Source of the DNA: Perognathus longimembris pacificus | Taxonomy: Eukaryota; Chordata; Mammalia; Rodentia; Heteromyidae | Direction of reading: 5' to 3' | Assembly (NCBI RefSeq): GCF_023159225.1 | Contig: NC_063171.1 | Coordinates: forward strand, 34,193,378-34,257,377 | DNA: 64,000 bases | Shown here: positions 35,376 through 46,600 of the stretch, piece by piece | Layout: each line of letters begins with the position of its first letter | Position numbering within the stretch: the stretch's first letter is position 1 | The notes under the pieces: model-generated | What the model saw: only the letters and a program-made list of their open reading frames with translations | Told to the model about the DNA's origin: nothing | Databases searched by the model: none | Translations under genes and position numbers: made by a program

Positions 35376-38300
35376 GAGACATGAGTCCAGCTATACTGTC
35401 TTGCCTTTTATTTTTCCAGCATTTGTAACAGTGCACTTCATATAACACACAAAAATTCAGGGTAACAAGTAAATAAATGAAGAGTAAAATGTGAATGAAT
35501 GAATGAATGAAGTACAAGTTATGTGCAGGTCTGAGAAGCAGTACACTATTATGCACCGACCGGACATTTGATAAATATGCCCGCAAGCTGACTAGCGGAC
35601 AGAGCAACTCTGTAAAGATAACAAATTGCATCACTTTCTCTGGCTAGATTGATTACACGTATTACTGTGGCCATTTCTTTCCTGCAACATTTTTCATTAT
35701 AGGGAATATTAATGAGTTAACAAGGACTCTATCTCTGTTTATCTCCTTTCCCATTTTAACAAGTAATTCTGATGCTAATTGACAAATCTCTGGATTTATA
35801 ATAACCTAGTCACTATGAAAATGACTCTATGGTCAAGTTTTAGAAGATTCTTTTTGTACAGAAATAATTGGTGGGTTTACTTGTTAACATTTGGAAGTCT
35901 ACCAATAGTAAATACTATCCATCCGATGGAAGGAAGCATTTCTAGCATTTTCAATGCACAACTGTTAACCAATGCATATTCATTTATCCTATGAAATGTA
36001 CAATGTACTATGTGTGATATCAATGCAGGAGGAAATATACACAAAATTATTCTATTTTGCCTCAAAGTATCTGCAATTGACTGTGTTGAAAAACCATGTA
36101 CAGGTAAAATGCATATTTAAGAATATAATGCATATAAGAATATGCATTATGATTGACCAATAATTTTTATTTCAGCTAACATATGGTAAACTTGACAAAA
36201 ATTTTTATTATGTACAATTTTGTGCCACATTTTTTATTTTAGAGAATACAGATGAACTACATTTACATATATATATACTCTCTTCTCTTGTCATTGGTTT
36301 TAGGACACTCTCCCAATACAAAGTCTGTGGAGTATTCAAATCTCTTATAGGAAATATTTTGTGCATTTCTTCCCACACACTTGAAATTAGAAGTAAATTT
36401 ACTTCTAACTGTAATAATAGAATGCAAGTGTCATGTAAGCACTTATTATATTGTTTTAGGAACAAGAAGAAAATGATCAGCACATGCTCAGTACAAATAT
36501 AACTTTCCATCAGAACCTTGGTTTAATACTGAGATGTGGAACCCACAGATAAGGAAGGCCAAGTGTCTGTGTGTGTGCATATCTGTGTGTGTGTTTGTGT
36601 GTGTATGAATACTTCAGAAATAGAGTGTCAGTCTAGAAAGATAGGTACCAAAATGGAGCAATGGTGATGAAATATAATGTACTCACAGGTTGTAGGGACT
36701 CAGATAGGTACATATTTTGGCCTAAATGCCTTCCTCTTCATAGTAGGGACAATTTTTTTAACCAGTGACCATACAGAGGGAATTAGAGGTACCTAATGTA
36801 CAGTTTGACTTCTTTTTTCCATCAGAAATGTGAGATTTCCCCTTGAAATGATTAATTTCTGAATCATATTATCAGGAGATCCATAGTCACTCTGTTACTC
36901 TATCTTAATAAAGGGGTCACTGACCTCCAAGAGTGGCAAATTGTGAACTAGGTCGATTAAAAACTTCAACCAACAGAATTATCTGAGGCCGGCACTTCAC
37001 TCACTGCCCAAGCTCAGCTACCCTGTAACTGTAACACAGAAGGATGCTTTCATTGTAGCAGATGGTGGTAGATTTGACTCAACCTATCTCAATTCTCCAC
37101 TATGCTATTTCTCTCCATCTTTCCCTGACTTTCTGCCATTCCCCCAAAATTAATTTCCGACAGGTCTTTGTGCTTTGGCTGACATTCAAAACTGTCACCT
37201 CCATGCACACATTAACTCCAAGGCCTCTGTCATCCCTCACATTAAAATTCTATCACCGGTAGTCAGCACAGCTTGACTCAGCCAGCTAAGGGGCTGGTTG
37301 TGAGCAAGATGCAGTGACAGCAGGCTTCACAAGTGACAACCCCGGTCAATTTGACAGCAATAAGACACCCTCCTTAGAACCAGTTGCAGCTCTTGTTGAC
37401 CCAAATGGGAAGGTTATTCTTCTAAGCAATTCTCTCTCCATCCTGTGAGAAAGAAAGGCCAAGGGTTGGTTATAAGACATAGGTTGTGAATATATTATGG
37501 TAAATACCACACCAGTGAAGATCAATTCATAAATTTCAGACCTAGGTATTTATTCGAATTGTGAAAGATAACCAGTTGTTGACTTAAGAGTCACTCTTTA
37601 AAGTGATAACTGTAGGGTAAGGAATAGGTTTTGGGCAATTCAGTGTAGACACCTAGCATAGAAAATGATATGTCGTTAAGATTACCTAGGAAGTTGTGCT
37701 CAATTGTTAAGTATTGCTGAGAGAGAGAAAAGGTTTTTCCAGGAGTCACACTTTAAAGCATAGGATAGCATCTTCTTACATCTTTTTCAGCCCTGCTCTT
37801 CCTTGTGCAATCTCCTGTTTGAGAAGGTTGTAGAGATATTTTGTCTGATTGGAGAAAAATGTACTGACTGCAGTTTCACCATTCAGTCATTAACTTATCT
37901 TTTAAAACTATGATACAATGCCTGAAAATCAATTTAAAAATGACACAACAAAAGTATTGACTTTGAAGTTCTATGATGAGCTCTTTTTTTCTTAAGCCAA
38001 TTTCATTTTTAAACATGTACAATATTTGTGTGGTTCAGAAATCAAAACCCCATAAGCATATACTTAGACAACTCACCCATCTCCTTTGTCCTCATATTCT
38101 GCTCCTACTCCTACATGAAATCAGTTCTGACCCCTCTCTCTTGTTCTTAACAACAATCTTTGGCTTCCATTGTCACCAATCTGTACTGTTAAGTGACCTT
38201 ATGAGAAATATGTTTGAAAGTCTCAAGATGCTAGGAAGCATGTCTTGTTTAACATTAAAATGACAGTCCTTATCACAAGTTTGGTACAAAGTAGACCACT

Positions 38301-39246
38301 TTAAATGTTTTGTTGTATGCTGATTGAAAATATTGTGCTACAGACATATCCTACTCAATTGCCTAGATTTTTAATTTTTTTAATTCTTTTGCTTGAGAGA
38401 CTGTTACAACCAAAAACACCACTAAGTCTATAGGGAAAGGAGTGGCGGGGGATACTGTAAAAGACAGGACGATCTTACAGGCAGCAGAAATGGAGTGGGG
38501 TTTCCTTCTCTTTGGAATGAGTCTAAACTTAAGGTGAGTCACAGAGAAGCTCTGAAGCTGTTTGATCATCAGTAGAATTTGGTTGGTAAGTAAAGCACAC
38601 TTGGCCCAACATTTGCAAAAATGACACAAGATCACTTCGTTTCTCAGGTAATGGGTATGCCACATTTGTGGAGATTACACGAGGGCAATTTTGAACTCTT
38701 TTACCTGATATAATGTTTCTCAATCGTAAAAGAGAAGTGTTACTCTGACATTTTTAATCTAAAGACTGTGTGTGTGTGTTTGTGTAAAAATAACTATTCC
38801 TGTCTCTAATTATCTTTTGATGCTTTCACAAATAGAGGTTTTGAGCAGAGAACATTATACAACTGTTAGCAGAAGGAAGGAGTACAGAGAATGGTAGTGG
38901 GGAAAGCACTGGGAAGTGGTGAGAAAACAATTATTAAGATCAAGTTCAAAGCCTATTCCTAGCATTTCCAAGTCTCTACCAGTTAATTTCCCTGAAATTA
39001 CTTTGGGGATATCTGAGGCCATCCGGAAATTGAGTGCCAGCAAGAGACGGGCCAAATATACATATATAAGAGAGGTAGCAAAGACAATCTTGAGGAGAAA
39101 CTTCACTGTAAGACAGATGAAACAGGTGATTCTATTCCAACTGGATAAATCTTCTCTGTCACATGATAGTCAAAAGAGAATCACCGAGAAAGCAATCTCA
39201 TCTTGTATGATAAAGCATTTCTACAGCACTCAAAACTGAAAATGAA
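35376..39246. other. Long unique stretch, no gene seen
   Basis: Nearly 4 kb with little recognisable repeat content. It holds a (GAAT)4 run at 35499-35514, a perfect 11-bp hairpin at 36125-36150 and an interrupted TG tract at 36563-36606. Short frames such as 36208-36510 (-) and 38916-39239 (+) are unrecognised and lack coding signs. Confidence 0.45.
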
Positions 39247-39400
39247 ATTCTGCATACATTATCTCACCTGAGCCTGTCTATCGTCCTGTATATATTATTT
39301 TCTCCATTGTTGGCAAGATAGAAAGATGAAAGGTTTCATAAAGTTCATACATCATCCCAGAAAAAGTGGAACCAAAACCCAAATGCAGCAGCAAGTTTGA
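39247..39400 (+). repeat. L2/MIR-type relic
   Basis: The phrases tgcatacattatctcacctg and tattttctccattgttggca occur in the L2/MIR order but are strongly diverged. Confidence 0.4.
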
Positions 39401-39714
39401 AACACTCAGAGCTACAGAGACATAGAGTGAGCAGACCAAGCTGTCTGGTGATGTTTCTTGCTGTCTGGCTCACTGTGAAAACAGCCTCTTTGCTTGAAGT
39501 TTTAGACTCTGCTGCATCCCTGGCCTAATTCTTCCTCCCAAACCCTTGGTCCTACATTCATCTCATGTAGGCCAAGAAGACTTTACAAATTACAATGTAA
39601 AACAATGCTAGTGTTATAGAAGCTAAGCTTTATAGAAAAACTGATGAGAAAATACAGAGAGTTTGAGTTCTATGGACAACGTCTCTACTATTTAGGTCTT
39701 CTATTCATGTGACA

Positions 39715-40790
39715 CATTTGTTAACTGATGAGCCAACATGGATACATTATAACCAACTAAAGTCTATAGTTTACAATAATGTTCAATCCGTGTTGTACGT
39801 TCTACTGATTTTGACAAATGTATAGTGATTTGTATCCACCATTACCATGTCGCGCAGGCTTTTGACTGTCATAAATATCCAATCCTATACATATTTGTCC
39901 TTCCCTTCCTCCATTATAACTCCAGGCAACTACTGGTCATTGTAACAACCTTTATAGTTTTTTCTAGTCCACAATGTTATAAAGTTGGAATTATAGAGAA
40001 TGTAACCATTACAGATTAGCTTCTTTCACTGGAAATTTGTGTTTTAAGATTCCTTCATGTCTTTTCATGGTACACTTCATTTTAGACTCCCACTATTACT
40101 GAGCAACATTTCATTATAGCATACATACATAGTTCACTTTTCGTTTATTTGTTTTGTTTTTGTTGCCAGTCCTGGGGCATGGACTCAGGGCCTGAGCACT
40201 GTTCCTGACTTCTTTTTGCTCAAGGCTAGCACTCTACCTCTTGAGCCACAGCGCCACTTCCAGCTTTTTTCTATACATGTGGTGCTGAGGAATCAAATCC
40301 AGGGCTTCATGTATACGAGGCGAGCACTTTACCAGTAGGCCATATTCCCAGCCCCCATAGTTCACTTTTCATTTCACCTATTGAAGGGAAAATTGGTTGT
40401 TGCCAGGTTTGGCAAATTGTGAAGAAAGCAACCATAAACTATTTGCGTGGAGGATTTTGTGCAAATATAAATTTTCAACTCTTTTACATAGATACCTAGA
40501 AATGTGACTTCAAGGTTGTATGTTGAGAATACGTTTGGATTTGTGAGAAACTGCCATACTGTCTTTCCAAATGGCTACACCATTTTGTGTGTCCTCAAGA
40601 AATACCAAGAGTTTTTGTGCCACATCCTCACCAGCATTTGGTGTTGGAGGTGTTTTGAATTAAGTCACTATAATCCTTGTGCAGTTTGCACTTCTCTACT
40701 GAAATACAATGTTGGACATCTTTCCTTTGCTTTTTGTCCATCTGTATACCTTTGGTAAGGTTATCTATTGAGATCTTTTATTCATTAAAC
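39715..40790 (-). mobile_element. Ancient LINE-1 (L1M-type), antisense
   Basis: The plus strand follows antisense L1M over about 870 bp outside an inserted SINE: tagtttacaataatgttcaa, ttttgacaaatgtatagtga, cttctttcactggaaatttg, ccttcatgtcttttcatggt, then after the SINE tttcacctattgaagggaaa, gagaaactgccatactgtct and ccacatcctcaccagcattt. No open frame survives. Confidence 0.82.
40128..40374 (-). repeat. IDL-Geo SINE inserted in the L1M
   Basis: The body at about 40160-40355 reads left then right monomer on the minus strand. The duplication catagttcacttttcgttt (40128-40146) and its right copy (40356-40374, one G-to-A difference) bracket it. The L1M sequence resumes directly after the right copy, which shows the order of insertion. 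Confidence 0.92.
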
Positions 40791-40925
40791 ATATTTTATT
40801 ACTTTTAAGTAGTTGTACTAAGGAGTTGCCATTCAACAAAGCACTTTGTGAATATAACATATCTTGATCAATGTCACCTCTTTCAACATTCTCATCCACT
40901 ACTCCCAATCTACCTCTTCACTCAT
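40790..40925 (-). repeat. L1-type 3' UTR end, second family, copy A
   Basis: The plus strand shows acttttaagtagttgtacta, aaggagttgccattcaacaa, tatcttgatcaatgtcacct and ctttcaacattctcatccac. This is the reverse complement of 17125-17275. Confidence 0.65.
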
Positions 40926-40929
40926 TTTT

Positions 40930-41200
40930 CTAAATGTTTAAGATATAAATTGAATTTTTGTCATTTAACAAAGCAGTTTATGTATATAATTCATCTAGAT
41001 CTGTGTCATCCAGGCAACATTTTCACCCTCCCTTTACCCCACCTCTTCTGTTATTTTTCTTAATTTTGTGGTATACACAATGGATTTTCACTACATTCTC
41101 CCATCTTTCCCCCCTTCATTTCTCTACCCCTCTCCCTTTGGCTCTACCTCTCCACTTGCAAAGTACCCATTCCCTGGTACTTATTTTGATTGGCTTTGAC
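40930..41200 (-). repeat. L1-type 3' UTR end, second family, copy B
   Basis: Repeats the same ending directly after copy A: catttaacaaagcagtttat, then atctagatctgtgtcatcca and acattttcaccctcc. It then continues through a pyrimidine-rich UTR stretch to about 41200. Confidence 0.55.
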
Positions 41201-41525
41201 TTAGTCTTTCTAAATAATTATACTACTTGAACTCTTTTTTATCGAGTCATTTTCCTGTTAGGGATATGATCTCCTTTCTTTGACACTAACTGTTGCTATC
41301 ACAACCATGAAAGCCTTCTTGCATGAACACGAGGGTCTCTTGTTGTCTGTACTCTAGCTAACCCTCATTTATTACTGACTCGTATTATTACTTTTTTGGC
41401 ATGAGTGGAATGGCTTTCCTGATGTACTAATAAGCTACTTTAAGGAAGAAATCTCTGATTCACATACTTAAACTGTCCGTAATAATTAATATCATGTTGT
41501 ACATAGTAGGCACTGACTTACTTTA
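41201..41525. other. Unique sequence, no gene seen
   Basis: No recognised family. Whether any L1M sequence resumes here is unclear. Confidence 0.4.
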
Positions 41526-41720
41526 CATCTTGGTGGTGTTGGGGTTTGAATTCAGAGCTTTGTGCCTACTAGGCAGGTGCTCTCCCCACTTAAGCCATGA
41601 TTTTACTGCTTCTGGCTTTTACCTTTTGAATAGGCATTTCTTATTGTTCCAGCCAGCCTGAACTGTGATCCTTCTGTTTATTCTTCCTCTGTAGCTGGGA
41701 TGTGGGTGCCAATTCTTGTT
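41526..41720 (-). repeat. ID/B1 composite SINE, antisense, old
   Basis: The phrases ggtgttggggtttgaattca, gtgcctactaggcaggtgct and ccagccagcctgaactgtga give an antisense ID half followed by an antisense B1 half. Confidence 0.55.
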
Positions 41721-42732
41721 GGCTGAGTTGGGATGTTGCGATCCCCCCACCCTCCTGGCTATCTTGGACAATAATTCTGATTTCAGCTTTGTGAGTATTT
41801 ACAAGTGTGAAGATTTACAGGTGTAAATGCCACAATATCCAGCCAGAACTTATTTTAACTAACCAAAAGCCAATATACTGGAAAGTAATTCATTAAGGAC
41901 CAATGTCAGTGCTCTAATCAGAATATAATGAGTTTATAGCAGATGAAATATTGAGATATTTGTAGTTTAGTTGTTGGAGAAAAATCTATTTCTTGGGCTT
42001 CCATTTCTTGTCTTTTAAAAATCTGCTATAAAGGCAAGTGTTATATTGTTATCAAATCACTTTGGAAATTGATGAAGAAAGAACTTCCATAGTTTAGAAA
42101 TTTTACATCTTTATCACCTCATCCACAATTTTAAAAAAGTCAAAAGGCATATTAAAAATTTTCACCTATCATTATTTGAGGACCATTAGTTTTAAGGCGT
42201 TAGGACTCTAAAACAAATCCAACCATCACTGAACCAAAAAGGTGTTTTAATTGAGCAGAATATCTTGTCATTAGCAGAAACTGCAGGAGAGTAGAAGGTC
42301 AACCAGAATTGTAGACATATAGCCAAAGTTTGAAGTGGAGTCTATTTGAGTTTGAGGAGTCTCCAAAGAGTTAGGAATTATTCACTCATTCAACTGATTC
42401 ACTCATTCCACTAATTCATTTGTTTTCTAAATAAAATGAATAAAACATAGGATATTTTGTGTTCAAGAAGGACATATTTTTGTGAAAAATAAAAATTGTG
42501 AAAGACCATAGATTAAGCTTTGTAGGGTGATCCTCAGTCAGAAGACTCTGAAAGTCTGAAGTAGTCTACAATTTGTTTGATTGAAGAAGGGCTCTAGAAT
42601 CAAAACAAAATTCCAAAAAATTGTGCGGCTAAGGCAGAAGGCCTTGCCCAAGACTTTGCCTATTACTGGTTAATCTGTCTATAGAGTTCATTTTATTCAA
42701 TATTTACTATAATAGAACATTTACTTATTTAT
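41721..42732. other. Unique AT-rich sequence, no gene seen
   Basis: Contains a short tandem of tcattcaactgattcactca near 42385-42410. No recognised gene or family. Confidence 0.45.
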
Positions 42733-42812
42733 TTGGTAGTATTGAGGATTGAACTCAGGGCCTCACACTCTCCAGACAAGCACTTTACCACTTGGGCCAT
42801 GCTATATTCCTT
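42733..42812 (-). repeat. ID-type SINE
   Basis: The phrase tattgaggattgaactcagg, then caagcactttaccacttggg and ccatgcta, is an antisense ID monomer. Confidence 0.7.
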
Positions 42813-43029
42813 TTACTTTTACATGTTTTCCAAATAAGGTCTTAAGCTTTTGCCTGAACTTCCCTCAGCACAGATGATCCTGGACACGACTTGATAAATG
42901 CATTGCTGAGTTTAGATGGAGGGTGAGATAAGGGATTCCAGAATAGGACAGTAGATGAATAACAAAGTAAACTTCCTTTTGAAGACAGTGTCTTGCTACT
43001 TTGATGAGTACCATGCCTTTGGAATTTTG

Positions 43030-43268
43030 ATTGTTGGTTTGTTTCCTGGTACTGGGTCTTGAACTCAGGGCCTTAGGATCTCCCTTGGCTTTTTCACTTA
43101 AGGAAGGCACTCTACCACTTGAGCCACACCTCTGCTTCTGACTGTTTGGTGCATAAGTAGAGAAAAGAGTCCCCTGACTTGTCTGCTAAGGCTGGTGGCA
43201 AACTACTATCCTCAGATCTCACCCTCCTGAGTAGCTAGGATTACAGACATGAGCTACCAGTGCCCAGG
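43030..43268 (-). repeat. B1-ID composite SINE, antisense
   Basis: The plus strand shows gtactgggtcttgaactcag, ctaccacttgagccacacct, tcagatctcaccctcctgag and tagctaggattacagacatg. On the minus strand this is a full B1 head followed by a tRNA-like right half with an expanded internal segment. Confidence 0.75.
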
Positions 43269-43996
43269 CAGACTAGCATATTTTTGCTATTTTTGATTTT
43301 ATATATACTTCACTGCATATCATTGGCCCAGAGACTTCCCAATCTTAGGATTAGCACCTTTATCTTGAGAATGGGCTTCACGGAGGACCAAGGCAAGACC
43401 ATTCAACTGCAATTCACCACACAAATCTTGGGTGGAAAAATATCCTTAAACGTTTTACTTATTTAAAGAAAAAGAAAAAGCCCCACCCATACTATTTCAT
43501 CTAACAGAAATGTTCTGACAGGGCTTTCCTGTTTGTTTGAGTCAATAGGCTTCCATAGCTTAAAAATAGATGATGGTTTTACATTTATCATTTGAACAAA
43601 CATGGGAAATACAGAAATAATTGCCATGGAATTTTGGGTATGATTTTTCCATCTCTGCAGTTGGCAGAATGGTTCTTTGGGAACCGCAGATGAAATAAAT
43701 GCTTACACTGGGGATGTCTTGGCATCTAGCCTCCTAAGACACAATGTCATTCGAGGCCAATCTCACTTGGAGGGCACACTAGTGATTTCAAAAATGCTGG
43801 TAAGGAGTTTAATGATACTTAGGAACACAATGAAACTCTATCTCCTGGGGGCATCAGATGATTTTAAGACACTGTCAGGACTTAAATGCCCACTCATATA
43901 ATTTCCTCCTGTTCCCAGCTGAGTGTTGGGGAGAATTAGGGAGCCTATGGTAAAGGAATAAGCTAGTATGAAGAAGAGAAAAATATTAGATAATTT
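43269..43996. other. Unique sequence, no gene seen
   Basis: Short frames at 43260-43466 and 43677-43901 have no recognisable product. Confidence 0.45.
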
Positions 43997-44120
43997 GGAG
44001 ATGTGGGCTGTACTTTCAGGTGTAAGGCAAATTAGCTATATGACTTTTGGCAATATCCACAACTTGGAAAGGGTCAGTTTTCTTATCTGTAGATACAGGA
44101 GCAAGTATCAGCCTCTAGAG
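43997..44120 (+). repeat. MIR SINE
   Basis: The phrases tagctatatgacttttggca and gtcagttttcttatctgtag are the conserved MIR core (a gctgtgtgaccttgggcaag and cctcagtttcctcatctgta pattern). Confidence 0.65.
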
Positions 44121-44289
44121 GAAAACCCAGGAATAATACATGGTGATTTCATTGGTAGTTACATAGAAGGATCTTATTCATAAAGGCAGGGTGGTCCTTA
44201 CCCATCCAGAGATGAGCTAAGTAGGGAGAAGAAACAACTGAGACATATTATGGAAGAACAGTGGAACCAGAAGCCAAAAATAACTAATC

Positions 44290-44700
44290 AACTCATGTAT
44301 TCATCAGTCATTAATGATTTATTCAGAAATAATCAGTACCACTTGCCAGTCCACCATCCTTGGCTGGAAAAGGCAAAACTTTCCTGAAAAAGGCAAACTT
44401 TCCTGCCCTTTGAGGGTGTACATTCCCCTGGGACAGTCAAATAACAAATAAATAAACAAAGGAAGCAACCAGAAAATTGAATATTGTTATACCATGTCAC
44501 AGAGGAAATAAATGAGGCCTGGAATTCCCAAGGAGCACAGGGGTTTGGTTTGTTCTGGGAATACAAAGAAAGCCTGTTCCTTTAGAGTTCACTGAGCAAG
44601 ACAGAGAACAGTGGAGATAAAGGTGTAAATAAATATGAAACAGGTCTTGGAAGACATTAAAGGTCCCAGATGGAAACCATGGTGGAGTTTTAGGATGAAA
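44290..44700 (+). mobile_element. LINE-2 3' region
   Basis: Runs of tgtattcatcagtcattaat, gtcaaataacaaataaataa, gaggaaataaatgaggcctg and aaagaaagcctgttccttta follow L2 3' sequence in order. A local doubling of aaaaggcaaaactttcctg lies at 44367-44404. Confidence 0.6.
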
Positions 44701-45534
44701 GCACAATCATAATCTCAATTGAAACCAATACTTCTAAGTGGAAAAGATGGTGATTTTGATATAGGGTGAAAGAACTCACTCTAAACTCCTAGATTTTAAT
44801 TTATGTACTTATTATTTTGTAAACATTTACAGTGATTATTCCTTTTTCTGCACAGATTTTCCTAAATTAAGTTAGCCATGAGGTGTGGTCTGGAGCAGGT
44901 GCCAAGGTAAGTAAGTGCTCTGGTTTGGGCTCTTTGGAGAACTTTCTTGTCTTCTCAGCCCCCAAACAAGATGTCCTCTCTGTCTATTCACCGCCCCAGA
45001 CAAAGATACAGTCATTTCTCTAAATTGCCAGAATCCACTGAAGAGAAATAATACCCAGAAATTAATGTGTGTCCCTGATTCAGTGTGCTCATTGCTACAG
45101 AGTGTCACTACATCTTGGTCTTTTCATGGAAGTTTTTAGTCATATTCAGGAGCATTTCCTCTATTCTCAGTTTATATGCAAATTTACCTACATTTCATGA
45201 CCTTTCTTTTTAAAGTTGTAGACTGATTAATTTGGAATTTGTGCTGATGGATAGTGTAAGCTTTGCCATTGCTATATTTTACTAAGTGGCCTTCTGGCTC
45301 CCAACATTTGTTTTTAATGGGCCATTTCCCCCTAGTGATATGTTACCTTGATAGCTGAACAAATCTCAAGGATCTATTTGTAGACTTGCTTTATTGTTCC
45401 ATTGCTCAGTCTGTCTATTCATTTCCTCTGCCATCTTTGTTTCACTTATCTCTGGTAGTGGTGGCAGCAGCCTCTGTTTTTGACTTACATGGGTTCCCGC
45501 TATTTCATATCTCTGTGAACACCTGATATTTTCT
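44701..45534. other. Unique sequence, no gene seen
   Basis: No recognised family. The frames at 44872-45139 overlap on both strands and are unrecognised. Confidence 0.45.
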
Positions 45535-46600
45535 TTTCTTTTTTTCTTATATTAAGCATCTACTGGATGTTGGCTGATAACTTCATTGGGGTTTGGGTTT
45601 ACAATTCTCTTATGGTTGGTGATGATTAAGCATCTTTTCCTATGCATTTCGGCCTTTTGTAGAATTTTTTTTTTTTTAACTCCTCTTGTTTCAATTGTTT
45701 CTCTTCTTTTTTTTTTTTTGGCCAGTCCTGGGCCCCCGGACTCAGGGCCTGAGCACCATCCCTGGCTTCTTCCTGCTCAAGGCTAGCACTCTGCCACCTG
45801 AGCCACAGTGCCCCTTCTGGCCGTTTTCCATATATGTGGTGCTGGGGAATCGAACCTAGAGCTTCATGTGTAGGAGGCAAGCACTCTTGCCACTAGGCCA
45901 TATTCCCAGCCCTGTAGAAATGTTTATTCAAGAACTGTTGCCCAGGTTAATTTGGGTCATTTGATTTGCTGTTGTAGAGTTGTAACCATTCTGTATATTA
46001 CATTTTCATTGGATGATGATTTGCAAATATTTGCCCCTTGTAGGTTGCCTTTCACTTTGTTAATCATATCATCTAATAAGCAAAAGTTAACTTTGATGTG
46101 TCCTGCTTTTCCTACTTTTTATCTTTTGTTCACTCAGTATGTCTTAAGAGTTGTGGCCAAGAACATATTTCACACAATTCCTCCCCAATCTTTTCTTTTT
46201 ATGAACTTTTTTGTTTTGAACTTTTGGATCTATGTTTAGATCTTAATCTACTTTCAGATCATTTTTTAAGTTCTAAGGTAAGAATTCAACATTATTCTTT
46301 TGTAGACACATGTCAAGTTTTCCTAATAACACTTATTAAAGTTACCATTCTTCCCCCATTAACTGATCTTGGCACTACTGTTCAAAAGGATTTATTTCTG
46401 GACTGTCTACTTTATTCCAATAATTTACACATCCATCTTTATACCAGTATCAAAATGTTTTGAAAACTCTATCTTTTTGATGTTTTCAAACAAGGAAGTG
46501 TGAGTCCTCCAACTCATTCATTTTCAAGATTGTTTTAGACATTGGGGTCTATTGATATTACAGTTGTATTTATACCTTCATACACACTGAAAAAGCATTT
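45535..46600 (-). mobile_element. Ancient LINE-1, antisense, with SINE insertion
   Basis: The plus strand follows antisense L1 over most of a kilobase: gatgattaagcatcttttcc, tagaaatgtttattcaagaa, ttgcaaatatttgccccttg, aggttgcctttcactttgtt, atttctggactgtctacttt and gaagtgtgagtcctccaact. The several Phe/Leu-rich plus-strand frames are antisense artefacts of this element. Confidence 0.8.
45659..45925 (-). repeat. IDL-Geo SINE with a double poly(A) tail
   Basis: The body ends (5' side) at 45912 and has ggccagtcctgggcccccgg at its 3' side near 45720. Beyond the first T run (45709-45719) are about 30 bp of other sequence and then a second T run (45665-45677). The short duplication tgtagaa occurs at 45659-45665 and 45913-45919. 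On the element's strand this is body, poly(A), extra segment, poly(A). Confidence 0.85.

Noticed and set aside
35212..35634. Minus-strand open frame of 140 residues
   Set aside because: It passes through an antisense ID SINE and a purine-rich tract and ends in low-complexity Arg/Glu/Gly sequence.
38916..39239. Plus-strand frame of 107 residues, rich in Lys, Arg and Ser
   Set aside because: It looked like a small basic protein, but I recognise no family and see no promoter, poly(A) signal or intact context.
45940..46010. Phrase gagttgtaaccattctgtat resembling the local L1 3' tip
   Set aside because: It lies in the middle of a longer antisense L1M match and lacks the rest of the 3' tip, so the likeness is coincidental.
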